The notes beneath the pieces were generated by a model. That model saw only the letters and a list, made by a program, of their open reading frames with translations, had not been told where the DNA came from and made no database searches. Of a stretch of 64,000 nt of DNA, positions 1 to 11,414 are shown piece by piece (within the stretch, counting starts at the first letter, position 1; every line of letters begins with the position of its first letter). The stretch is from Salvelinus alpinus (taxonomy: Eukaryota > Chordata > Actinopteri > Salmoniformes > Salmonidae). The stretch spans positions 2,929,390-2,993,389 of the forward strand of contig NC_092110.1 in NCBI RefSeq assembly GCF_045679555.1, in the 5' to 3' direction. Made by a program: the position numbers and the translations under genes.

Positions 1-292
1 CATAAAAGACATTTAGCTCGTCTGGTAGGCTCACGTCACTGGGCAGCTCGTGTCTGGGTTTCCCTTTGTAGACCGTAATAGTTTTCAAGCCCTGCCACAT
101 CCGACGAGCGTCAGAGCCAGTGTAGTAGGATTCAATCTTAATCCTGTATTGACGCTTGTTTGATGGATCGTCTGAGGGCATAGTGGGATTTCTTATAAGC
201 GTCTGGATTAGTCTCCCGCTCCTTGAAAGCGTCAGCTCTACCCTTTAGCTCGATGCGGATGTTGCCTGTAATCCATGGCTTCTGGTTTGGAT
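1..292 (-). mobile_element. LINE ORF2 fragment (non-LTR retrotransposon)
   Basis: Read on the minus strand, this stretch encodes KPWITGNIRIELKGRADAF followed by a Lys/Arg-rich region, and then in a shifted frame SYYTGSDARRMWQGLKTIT. The pattern KPWIT...IK.A...Y and ARR(M/L)WQG..TIT is what I know from the linker between the endonuclease and reverse transcriptase domains of fish LINE ORF2 proteins. One frameshift near position 147 breaks the frame, so this is a dead fragment. The left side leaves the window and the right side is cut where the Tc1 element begins. The family (L2, Rex or other) cannot be assigned from this short piece. Confidence 0.7.
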
Positions 293-656
293 ATATTTAC
301 AGTTGAAGTCGGAAGTTTACATACACTTAGGTTGGAGTCATTAAAACTTGTTTTTCATCCACTCCACAAATTTCTTGTTAACAAACTATAGTTTTGGCAA
401 ATCGGTTAGGACATCTTTGTGCATGACACATGTAATTTTTTCCAACAATTGTTTACAGACCAAATATTTCACTGTATCACAATTCCAGTGGTTCAGAAGT
501 TTACATAGACTAAGTTGACTGTGCCTTTAAACAGCTTGGAAAATTCTAGAAAATGATGTCATGGCTTTAGAAGCTTCTAATAGGCTAATTTACATAATTT
601 GAGTCAACTGGAGGTGTGGATGTATTTCAAGGCCTACCTTCAAACTCAGTGCCTCT

Positions 657-2079
657 TTGCTTGACATCATGGGAAAATCAAAAGAAATCAGTCAATACCT
701 CAGAAAAAAAAGTATAGACCTCCACAAGTCTGGTTCAGCCTTGGGAGCAATTTCCAAATGCCTGAAGGTACCACGTTCATCTGTACAAACAATAGTACGC
801 AAGTATAAACACCATGGGACCACTCAGCTGTCATATCGCTCAGAAAGCAGACACGTGCTGTCTCCTAGAGATGAACGTACTTTGGTGTGAAAAGTGCAAA
901 TCAATCCCAGAACAACAGCAAAGGACCTTGTGAAGATGCTGGAGGCAACAGGTACAAAGTATCTATATCCACAGTAAAACGAGTCCTATATCGATATAAC
1001 CTGAAAGGCCGCTCAGCAAGGAAGAAGCCACTGCTCAAAAACCTCCATAAAAAAGCCAGACTACAGTTTGCAACTGCACATGGGGACAACATCGTATTTA
1101 TTGGAGGAATATCCTCTAGTCTGATGAAACATAAATATAACTGTTTGGCCATAATGACCATCATTATGTTTGGAGGAAAAAGGGGGAGGCTTGCAAGCCG
1201 AAGAACACCATCTCAACCGTGAAGCACGGGGGTGCCAGCATCATGTTGTGGGGGTGCTTTGCTGCAGGAGGGACTGGTGCACATCACAAAATAGATGGCA
1301 TCATGAGGAGGAAAATTATGTGGATATATTTAAGCAACATCTCAAGACATCAGTCAGGATGTAACGTCTTTCGTCGGTGGAAGGAGAGGAGGACCAAAGC
1401 GCAGCATGGTGCGTATCCATATTTATTAGAATACTTCTCAATTATGAACAAAAACAATAAACATACGAAAAACCAACGAAGCTACAGTCCCGAACTAGTG
1501 AACACAGACAAACCAGGAACACACGAACAGGAACAATCACCCACAAAACCCAACACAAAACAGGCTACCTAAATATGGTTCCCAATCAGAGACAATGCAA
1601 AACACCTGCCTCTGATTGAGAACCATATCAGGCCAATTGACAAACCTAAACATAGAAACACAGAACATAGACTACCCACCCCAACTCACGCCCTGACCAT
1701 ACTAAATACAGACAAAACAAAGGAAATAAAGGTCAGAACGTGACACAGGAAGTTAAAGCTTCGTCACAATTGGGTCTTCCAAATGGACAATGACCCCAAG
1801 CATACTTCCAAAGTTGTGGCAAAATGGCTTAAGGACCACAAAGTCAAGGTATTGGAGTGGCCATCACAAAGCCCTGACCTCAAACCTATGGAAAATTTGT
1901 GGGCAGAACTGAAAAAGTGTGTGCCAGCAAGGAGGCCTACAAACCTGACTCAGTTACACCAGCTCTGTCAGGAGGAATGGGCCAAAATTCACCCAACTTA
2001 TTGTGGGAAGCTTGTGGAAGGCTACCCGAAACGTTTGACCCAAGTTAAACAATTTAAAGGCAATGCTACCAAATACTAA
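657..2079 (+). pseudogene. Tc1 transposase pseudogene (frameshifted, LTR-interrupted)
   Basis: Tc1 transposases bind the inverted repeats through paired-like helix-turn-helix domains and cut DNA with a DD34E triad. Residues from 657-890 give the N-terminal helix-turn-helix ([20 protein letters not shown]). 887-1222 continues with STVKRVLYRYNLKGRSARKK. 1219-1364 gives [19 protein letters not shown]. After the LTR insertion, 1783-2079 gives DNDPKHTSKVVAKWL and SPDLKPMENLW, which hold the second Asp and the catalytic Glu. The region of the first catalytic Asp is out of frame. A stop at about 888, further frame changes between segments and the inserted LTR all inactivate the gene. Confidence 0.9.
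1360..1745. mobile_element. Solo LTR (386 bp) inserted in the Tc1 transposase
   Basis: The insert begins TGTAACGTC and ends AACGTGACA, the TG...CA termini of retroviral-type LTRs. It is flanked by a perfect 5-bp target duplication CAGGA at 1355-1359 and 1746-1750. Removing the insert and one CAGGA restores the uninterrupted Tc1 reading context (ATCAGTCAGGAAGTTAAAG). No gag or pol sequence is present, so it is a solo LTR left by LTR-LTR recombination. It contains an internal hairpin: GGTTCCCAATCAGAGACA pairs with TGCCTCTGATTGAGAACC further right. I recognise it as a common salmonid gypsy-type LTR. Its orientation is uncertain. Confidence 0.9.
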
Positions 2080-2313
2080 TTGAGTGTATGTAAACGTCTG
2101 ACCCACTGGGAATGTGATGAAAGAAATAAAAGCAGAAATAAATCATTCTCTCCACTATTATTCTGACATTTCACATTCTTAAGATAAAGTGGTGATCCTA
2201 ACTGACCTAAAAAAATTTTACTATGATTAAATGTCAGGAATTGTGAAAAACAGAGTTTAAATGTATTTGGCTAAGGTGTATGTAAACTTCCGACTTCAAC
2301 TGTATATGTGTAT

Positions 2314-2961
2314 TAAAGTAGTTAAAAGTTTAGTATTTGGTCCCATATTCCAATCATGCAATGATTACACCAGGCTTGTGACTACACACTTGTTGGAAGC
2401 ATTTGAAGTTTGTTTTGGTTGTGTTTCAGATGATTTTGTACCCTATAGAAATGAATGGTAAATAATGTATTGTGTCATTTTAGATGAACTTTTATATTAT
2501 ATTCTTATTTACAATGTTTCTAAACACTTCTACATTAATGTTTGATGCTATGGATAATCCTGAATGAATCGTGAATATCGATGAGTTTTCTTGGGGGTTA
2601 CGTTACAGAGGAACAAATATCATACCCCCAAGACACGCTAACCTCCGCTGTTATTGGTAATGGTAAAAGGTTAACATGTCTTGGGGGTTATGATCTTTGT
2701 TCCTCTGTATCTTTTTCAGTCATCAGTATTCACGATTCATTCAGGATTATCCGTAATCATGGTAGCATCCACATTAATTAACGTAGAAGTGTTCAGAAAC
2801 GTATACATTATTTGCCATTATTTTCTGTTGGACACAAAATAATCTGAAACACAATCAAAACAAACTGCAAATGCATCCAACAAGCTTGTCGAGTCACAAG
2901 CGTGATGTAGTCATTGTGTGCTAAGAATATGGGACCAAATACTAAATATTTGACTACTTTA
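2314..2961. repeat. Large imperfect palindrome (about 650 bp)
   Basis: Sequence from 2314 rightward (AAAGTAGTT...AGTATTTGGTCCC) is repeated as its reverse complement reading leftward from 2961. The pairing continues inward through TTCACGATTCATTCAGGATT and CTTGGGGGTTA to a short centre at about 2644-2667. Arms are roughly 300 bp and differ by scattered substitutions and small indels. A coding-free foldback like this is typical of MITE-type elements or of two head-to-head copies of one repeat. No target duplication was identified. Confidence 0.85.
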
Positions 2962-2981
2962 AAGGAGAATTAAGTGCTCTT

Positions 2982-3196
2982 ACCCCAACCAGTGATTCAC
3001 TTCCTCATACTTGTTGTGCAGTACAGGGGCTCAGAATATTTTTTTAACAAATGCTCCAAAAACATTTAAAGACCTGCATCACTGTACTGAGAGCTTTTCA
3101 GTTTCTAAAAGGACATATTTGAGTGTTTGTGGAGCATTTGTTCATGAGCCCCCGTACTGCACAACGAGGATGAGGAAGTGAATCGCTGGTTGGGGT
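2982..3196. repeat. Second foldback next to the large palindrome
   Basis: Arms at about 2982-3057 and 3131-3196 are inverted copies: ACCCCAACCAGTGATTCACT on the left matches AGTGAATCGCTGGTTGGGGT on the right. Both arms also share GTGCAGTACAGGGG/CCCCCGTACTGCAC and ATGCTCC/GGAGCAT. A loop of about 70 bp separates them. It directly follows the larger palindrome, so both may belong to one composite repeat. Confidence 0.8.
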
Positions 3197-3319
3197 TTCT
3201 CAAAAACAAGTGAAATTGCAAAGAAAGTATCTGGACCCTTCTATGACATGCCATGTACATCAAAAATAGAGATTTGGTTGTAAAAAATGATCCTTTAATA
3301 CACATTCTAAGTTAATTTG

Positions 3320-3520
3320 TCCAAATACTTGTGGTTCCCTAAAATGGGGCGACTCTGTACAAAAGGTGCTGTAATTTCTAAACGGTTCACCCAATATGGA
3401 TGAAAATACCATCAAATGAAATCTGACAGTTTGCACTTTAACCTCATCGTCATTGTATAATTTCAAGTGCAGAGCCAAAACAACAAAACATTTGTCACTG
3501 TCCAAATGGACCTCACTGTA
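3320..3520. repeat. Interspersed repeat, probable DNA-transposon end
   Basis: The stretch running from CAAATACTTGTGGTTCCC through TTTCTAAACGGTTCACCC to GACCTCACTGTA is a dispersed salmonid sequence I recognise from memory. The right end CTCACTGTA resembles a Tc1-type terminal repeat. No coding potential is visible. Database masking would be needed to name it. Confidence 0.5.
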
Positions 3521-5964
3521 TGTGATTGCAGACACACATGGTGCGCACACACGCATCCTGAGTGTTTTAGAGCTGAAGCTGTGTAAATGAATTTACTCAT
3601 GAAAGAAATCTATATCTGAGTGCAACTATCAGCTCAACTGAACTCTGATGTAGGCTGAATGAATCCTGTCTGGCACTGAGTTTAAACCCACAATAAAGTC
3701 AATATTACACACACACACACCCACACAAACACATGACTTTTATCATTCCTAACCTGGCCCTGAGGTCAAACCCTCAGCAAAGCCGATATGACAGTGTAAC
3801 ATTAGAGAGGAGCCAGTGGATGACAGGCTGTGTGATCCAGTGTGTTTGTTAACCAATCTCTGTCTGTTCACTGGCCAACACACACAAGGCAGAGAGACTA
3901 ACAGGAACGCACGGCAGTACACAAACATACACACTCTGCTGCTGCTCTCTCGTCACATGCGGTTAGGACCGAAGTGCTCTTAAAGATGTGTTAGGTTTGT
4001 TGCTCAGTTCTGGTTGAAACCTTTAAAAATGGAGGACGGGCAGTCTGAGAGAATCTCTCCACACGTCCGTGTTGTTTCACACACAAACACATGCACAGAG
4101 ACAAACAGGCATACACACGCACATGCACACGCCCCCTCACACGCGCACACGGTTGGAGAACAACATCACGTCTATAGAGAGCAAGCATTGTCAACACAAC
4201 TCACAGAAACAAAGATCTTTGTAACCTGAAGGCAGATTATTTCTTAGGGTTAGTGGAGGAAATTCTTTCAGCACAGAGAGACGATGGCTGAAAGGTTACG
4301 TAATGATCCTCCAATGAGATAGAGGCACAGAGGGTTGTGGGTAAGTGAGGGGCAGCAGTGCGCACTAACGACTCTGAAGTGTCCTGTACGCCGCTACGTC
4401 TGCATAGTAACAACTCTCAAGTGCACTCCGTGACCCACTTATCAGAGAAGTGTTTACTTTTGAGAGCACTCCATCTCCATTGTGCAGTATACTGTCTCTA
4501 TATAAATCTAATGTGAAGCTTCTCACTGGAACTCTAAGGCAGGGGTTTTCTCCACCCCTGCACTAACACATCTGTCAATTCCCTAATGAGCAGAGCTACC
4601 CTTGCCTGTAACTTGAGCTCAGTGGGCTCACACTTTTAGCTCAGTGGGCTCACACAGTCTTGAGTCGTGCCACCAACTGCCATTGCGACATGTTAATGTC
4701 ATTTTTTGTATTAACACTGCTACGAGTGTTTTTATACAGTATACTGTATGTGCTGGAGAAAAAGGGAGGTGTATTTTTCCTGACGTACGAGTGTGTGTGT
4801 GTGTACGATTGTCTGTGTGGGTGTGTGCGTGTATTTTCCCTGACGTGACCTCTATCTGAATGCCAGTCTTGGTCGGTTTGTGTTTTTGGCTCAGAGACAG
4901 TCCCTTCATTATTTTTTGAGATGTTTGTGTGTATGTTACGTAAGTCGTGCTCATGCACAGTGCTAATCGAATCATTCCCATGACCGAGTCAGCTGGAGCA
5001 GAGGCCCAATCTGCCTCTTCCTCTCCTCTCCTCTCTATCCAGATTTCTCTCCGGCTTTCCCTCTCTCTTTCTGTGAGTCCCTCTCCTAACCTAGTCATTA
5101 ATATGTTATTAACATGTAATATGTGTCATTAAAATGAGCATTTCTGCATCTCACCGGTAGACACGGGCCATCTACATTTCCTGGTTGTAAGCAAACTACA
5201 ATATCCAGAATTGTGTTCCTAGCTCCAACAGTGCAATAGTATCTAACAATTCACAACATTACACACACATCTCAAAGTAAAAGAATGGAATTTAGAAATA
5301 TATAAATATATATAATATATATATAAAGTTGAGACACACACACACACACATACACAGAGAGAGAGAAAGAGAGAGGACAATCATAGAGGCACACAATAGC
5401 TGTTCTCACACAGAGGACTGAATGGCTTCCCTGTTGGCAGGTCAATAGGTAGGTGAAAGGCGGTTGTGTGTAGGTTGTATGGTGGTTGTGTTGTTCTCGT
5501 AAAGGTTGTGTGAGAGTTGTGAGCGATGGTGCGCTATTGGTCAAAGTTGTGTATATTGTTGTTCCCTAGGGAAAAAGTTGTATTGGTATGTTGTGCATTA
5601 CTACGGTCTGGTAGAATAATTAATGCAGTCAACAGCCTTTTCATTCAACAGAGCGAAAGACAGATGTCATGTCTTCCTTATCATCTAACACTGATTGCAT
5701 TTGAATGGCTCTTTCAGATTCTTCGATCATTGTTGCAGCTCTCAGACACACACACACAAGTATCTCAGTATGAGAGTTTTTCACGGCATATTAAAAAGGT
5801 TCACAAGGGTTAGAGGTCAAAGCAGGTCTGATCCCAGGTGTGTGTGGTCGGGGCAGTGGGGGTGGGTGTTCGGCCCACTGGATCAGGTGACAACAACAGA
5901 TAACTCGGGGTTTTAAGCAGACATGGGCAAGACATCTGGAATAACTATTTTGTCTACTAGATTA

Positions 5965-5998
<34 letters not shown>

Positions 5999-6900
5999 TA
6001 TAGCATCTGATGTCCCCAGGGAATGTTCTCTGGAAAAATTCAGCAGGCAAATTCCCAGTCAAAGCTGAATGAAATTCCCATGTCATACTCACTCCTCCCT
6101 CCTTCTCGCTCTCTCTTTCTCTCTCTCCCCCATCTCCCCTGGCTTCTCTCTCTCTCTCTGTTTCTCTCTGTCTTTCTTTGTGCCCCAGTGTTGCTCTCTC
6201 TCTCTGTTCAGTATAGTCAGGTTGAGTGGTAGGAGGGGGAATGTATGGCAGAGACTGAGAGTCTTACTGAGTGTGGGAGATGAGAGTGTGAGGGTTTTTC
6301 CGGGAAGAAGAGTGTGAGGGGGTTATAGGAAGACGAGTGTGGGGCAAGAGTGTGTGTGTGTATATGTGAGTGAGGGTAGTGTGTTTGTGTGAGTGTCCGT
6401 GGGGGTGAGCTGCTCGCGTGTCACATTCCAGCTTCCAGGGATCGACCCCTGTATACCGGGAAACGGACCTGGAAAACTTTGAAAAATCATTCTTGGGAAA
6501 CTGTGTGATTGTAAAACCTCTGAAAACCTGTACCTCTCTGTGACTTTGAACTGTTGCTGGTCTCGCTCGGAAAATACTAATCTGTTGAAGGAGGGATTCT
6601 CTCTACTCTCCACTTCCTCTGATTCTGCTGCTGGGTCTCTGGGCTTTGGATAGTGGTTTCACTGGTGCCGCACTTACCACGGCTCAGAAACAGGACGGGA
6701 GGAGAAAAAAGAAGAAGGCAGATGAAGAAAGGAGAACAAGACATTCAAAAAGTGTTTCAACGGAATGGATTAATAATCTGGATCATGGATGTGTAGGTAT
6801 GAACAGTAGCCTAGTTGTTGACGTTAATGTTCCCTTAACGTTTCTGATTGATGAGTGGAACATATAGTATGTGTCTTTGTGTGTGTATGAAGTTGTGTGT
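3521..6900. other. Gene-free upstream region with low-complexity tracts
   Basis: No exon with homology could be recognised here on either strand. It holds short CA runs (3708-3722), an AT-rich stretch at 5295-5325 (TATATAATATATATA) and a CT-rich tract at about 6095-6205. The stretch ending at 6796 (GGATGTGTAG followed by GTATGA) could be a 5' noncoding exon with a splice donor belonging to the downstream gene eva1a, but that is a guess from the donor sequence alone. Confidence 0.4.
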
Positions 6901-7034
6901 TGGTGTGTGTGTGTGTGTGTGTTGGATAATGTGTGGCATTTAGAGAAGCATAATAATCTGGTGTGTCACATTGTGACTCCACTGCTGGTCTGTGGGTTTG
7001 GCTACAGGATGCGTATGATTGTATGTGTGTAGGG

Positions 7035-7138
<104 letters not shown>

Positions 7139-7382
7139 GCACCAGCAGAGAGTTGTTGAGTTGATTTATGAATGGGGGGCTCCTACAGTGTGGTTGTGAG
7201 GGGTGGGGGGGTGCAGACTCTTTCTCTTTCTTGCTCTCCCTCTCCATCTTCCTCGCCAACTGTCTCGCCCTCTCGTTCATTCCAAAGGTGTGATCTATAT
7301 TTGCTTTGAAAGAACTGGTGGCCTGTAGTATTGCTGTGTTTGGATGTTCCAACTACAATATCCTCTCTCTGTTTCTATAGGT

Positions 7383-7998
<616 letters not shown>

Positions 7999-8202
7999 TT
8001 TTCTCTGTATTCCCATTTGCTCTTTAAGCAGGTTAATGAGATGGTTGTATGTTAAAAGCAGACAGGGAGGAAAGTCCAGTGTCACTCTGCAATCGTCTCA
8101 GAGTCAACACACACATGCACATGCACGCTTTTTTGGCTAAATTTGGTCTGAAAGCTGGAGGCATGGCTTCTCTGGAATATTAATGGCCAGAGCTGTGTGT
8201 GT

Positions 8203-8221
8203 GGGGGGGGGGGGGGGGGGG
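8203..8221. repeat. Poly-G run
   Basis: About 19 consecutive G residues. Such runs are prone to sequencing error, and the exact length should not be trusted. Confidence 0.9.
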
Positions 8222-9064
8222 ACAGAATTCTGCACACACAGGTCGGAGTCATGCCAAAGTGGGGTAGGAGTTGAGCATTATAGGAGAGAAATAGGAGCCC
8301 AGTTTAAAACAGCACAGGGACTCTGCACTACAATGGACTATTGTGCTGTAAGACTGTCTGTCTGTCTCTGTCTGTACACGTCTGTGTCTATCACCAAGAA
8401 ATAGGTTTTCGTCTGCACCTGCAGTCTCACAGAAACAGAGTAGAAGAAGAGGAAAAAGGAGAGAAGAAGGAGACATACGGATGGAAAGGAGGAAGAGGGG
8501 AGAACAAGAGAGGAAAGGGGAGGCTAAAAAGAAGGAGAGTTCATGAACTGTGTTTAGTCGAGTCATTCTAACTGTATTAGACTGTAATCCGTTGAGTTGA
8601 GTGTTCTAATGAGGTCTAACGAGCTGTAACCAGTTTTAACGAGCTGTGTGTGAGCCAAGTCTGACTCTTATAAAACTCACCTATCATTATCAGCTTAGTC
8701 TGTTTGATAAGGACATCAGACAAACCATGCCTGGATAATAGATTTCATTTCACCTTTAGCTGACCTGGTCTGTTCCCCTCTTTTTCTCTTTGTTTCTCTC
8801 TCCCCGTCCATCACAAAGCAGCCTTCATGGATCGTTTCACTGACAGTCAACTAAACTCAGTCTGAGTTCCAGAGGTGGGACCAAGTCGTTGTTTTACAAG
8901 TCACAAGTAAGTCTCAAGTCTTAGCACTCAAGTCCCAAGTCAAGACAGGCAAGTCCGAGTCAAGTCTCATGTCAAGACCGTCAAGTATCAAGTCCTAAAC
9001 TTTGAGTTTCGAGTCCTAAACAAGTCATACTGTGCTCTTCACCAAATGTAATGCCATTTCATAT

Positions 9065-9731
9065 TTTTAACAGTGAGACAGGCCAGTACATCAGGAGACG
9101 TGGGGGAGGCCGTAGGAGGGCAACAACCCAGCAGCAGGACCGCTACCTCCGCCTTTGTGCAAGGAGGAGCACTGCCAGAGCCCTGCAAAATGACCTTGTG
9201 GCCTGCTGGAGGTCATTTTGCAGGGCTCTGGCAGTGCTCCTCCTTGCACAAAGGCGGAGGTAGCGGTCCTGCTGCTGGGTTGTTGCCCTCCTACGGCCTC
9301 CTCCACGTCTCCTGATGTACTGGCCTGTCTCCTGGTAGCGCCTCCATGCTCTGGACACTATGCTGACAGACACAGCAAACCTTCTTGCCACAGCTCGCAT
9401 TGATGTGCCATCCTGGATGAGCTGCACTACCTGCTACCACTAAAGTGAAAGCACCGCCAGCATTCAAAAGTGACCAAAACATCAGCCAGGAAGCATAGGA
9501 ACTGAGAAGTGGTCTGTGGTCACCACCTGCAGAATCACTCCTTTATTGGGGGTGTCTTGCTAATTGCCTATAATTTCCACCTTTTGTCTATTCCATTTGC
9601 ACAACAGCATGGGAAATTTATTGTCAATCAGTGTTGCTTCCTAAGTGGACAGTTTGATTTCACAGAAGTGTGATTGACTTGGAGTTACATTGTGTTGTTT
9701 AAGTGTTCCCTTTATTTTTTTGAGCAGTGTA
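9065..9731 (-). mobile_element. Tc1-like fragment nested in the hAT element
   Basis: The minus strand encodes the N-terminal part of a Tc1-like transposase ([20 protein letters not shown], then [20 protein letters not shown]), a helix-turn-helix region. The right end GTTCCCTTTATTTTTTTGAG followed by CAGTGTA is a Tc1-type terminal repeat. The left portion is replaced by an inverted copy of the coding segment (see the palindrome entry), and no catalytic domain remains. The fragment interrupts the AAGTC-rich host element, so it inserted later. Confidence 0.8.
9075..9331. repeat. Near-perfect 257-bp palindrome inside a Tc1 fragment
   Basis: Arms 9075-9196 and 9210-9331 are 122 bp each and reverse complementary with very few mismatches (one is GTGGGGGAGG against CCTCCTCCAC). 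The spacer at 9197-9209 is 13 bp. The same transposase segment is therefore readable on both strands ([20 protein letters not shown]), which explains the mirror-image open frames here. Confidence 0.95.
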
Positions 9732-9860
9732 GCATCATTTTTTATATTTGGGCTTGGGGAGGGTATCAAGTCAGGTTGAGTCATAAGGCTCAAGTCCAAG
9801 TTAAGTCACGAGTCATTGGTGTTAAAGTCAAAGTCGAGTTGCAAGCCATCATATTTGTGT

Positions 9861-9980
9861 CTCGAGTCCTAGTCATGTGACTCGAGTCCAAGTCATGTGA
9901 CTCGAGTCCAAGTCATGTGACTCGAGTCCAAGTCATGTGACTCGAGTCCAAGTCATGTGACTCGAGTCCAAGTCATGTGA
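9861..9980. repeat. 20-bp minisatellite, six copies
   Basis: The unit CTCGAGTCCAAGTCATGTGA occurs six times in tandem. The first copy has one substitution (CCTAG for CCAAG) and the rest are identical. A seventh partial unit leads into the hAT right end. There are no unique spacers, so it is not a CRISPR-like array. Confidence 0.97.
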
Positions 9981-10042
9981 CTCGAGTCCACACCTCTGCT
10001 CAGTTCACACGCAAACACACATGCATGCGCACACGCACACAA

Positions 10043-11414
<1,372 letters not shown>

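Larger units (their letters stand above)
300..2302 (+). mobile_element. Tc1-like DNA transposon, split by a solo LTR
   Basis: The ends are inverted repeats: the left starts CAGTTGAAGTCGGAAGTTTA and the right ends with the complement CTTCCGACTTCAACTG. TA dinucleotides flank both sides (298-299 and 2303-2304), the target duplication expected of Tc1/mariner. Subtracting the 386-bp LTR insertion and its 5-bp duplication leaves about 1.61 kb, the normal size of autonomous fish Tc1 elements. The plus strand carries a decayed transposase. The element lies beside a LINE fragment on the left and a large palindrome on the right. Frameshifts show it cannot encode a working enzyme. Confidence 0.93.
8870..9998. 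mobile_element. Non-autonomous hAT-like element rich in AAGTC repeats
   Basis: The left end is CAGAGGTGGGACC and the right end is CACACCTCTG, giving inverted CAGAGGTG termini. The 8 bp before it are CTGAGTTC (8862-8869) and the 8 bp after it are CTCAGTTC (9999-10006). This is a 7/8 match to the 8-bp duplication expected of hAT elements. The interior is degenerate CAAGTCNNAAGTC-type repetition (8882-9030 and 9757-9997). It carries a 20-bp minisatellite near its right end and a Tc1-derived segment in its middle. There is no transposase of its own. Confidence 0.85.

Noticed and set aside
4628-5098. 156-aa minus-strand frame rich in His-Thr and charged residues
   Set aside because: Driven by CA-rich and GA-rich low complexity, with no family resemblance.
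9051-9427. Mirror-image open frames on both strands with the same protein sequence
   Set aside because: They arise from the 257-bp palindrome inside a Tc1 fragment and are not separate genes.
9861-9980. CRISPR-like array
   Set aside because: Six 20-bp units in direct contact with no unique spacers, in a vertebrate repeat; this is a minisatellite.
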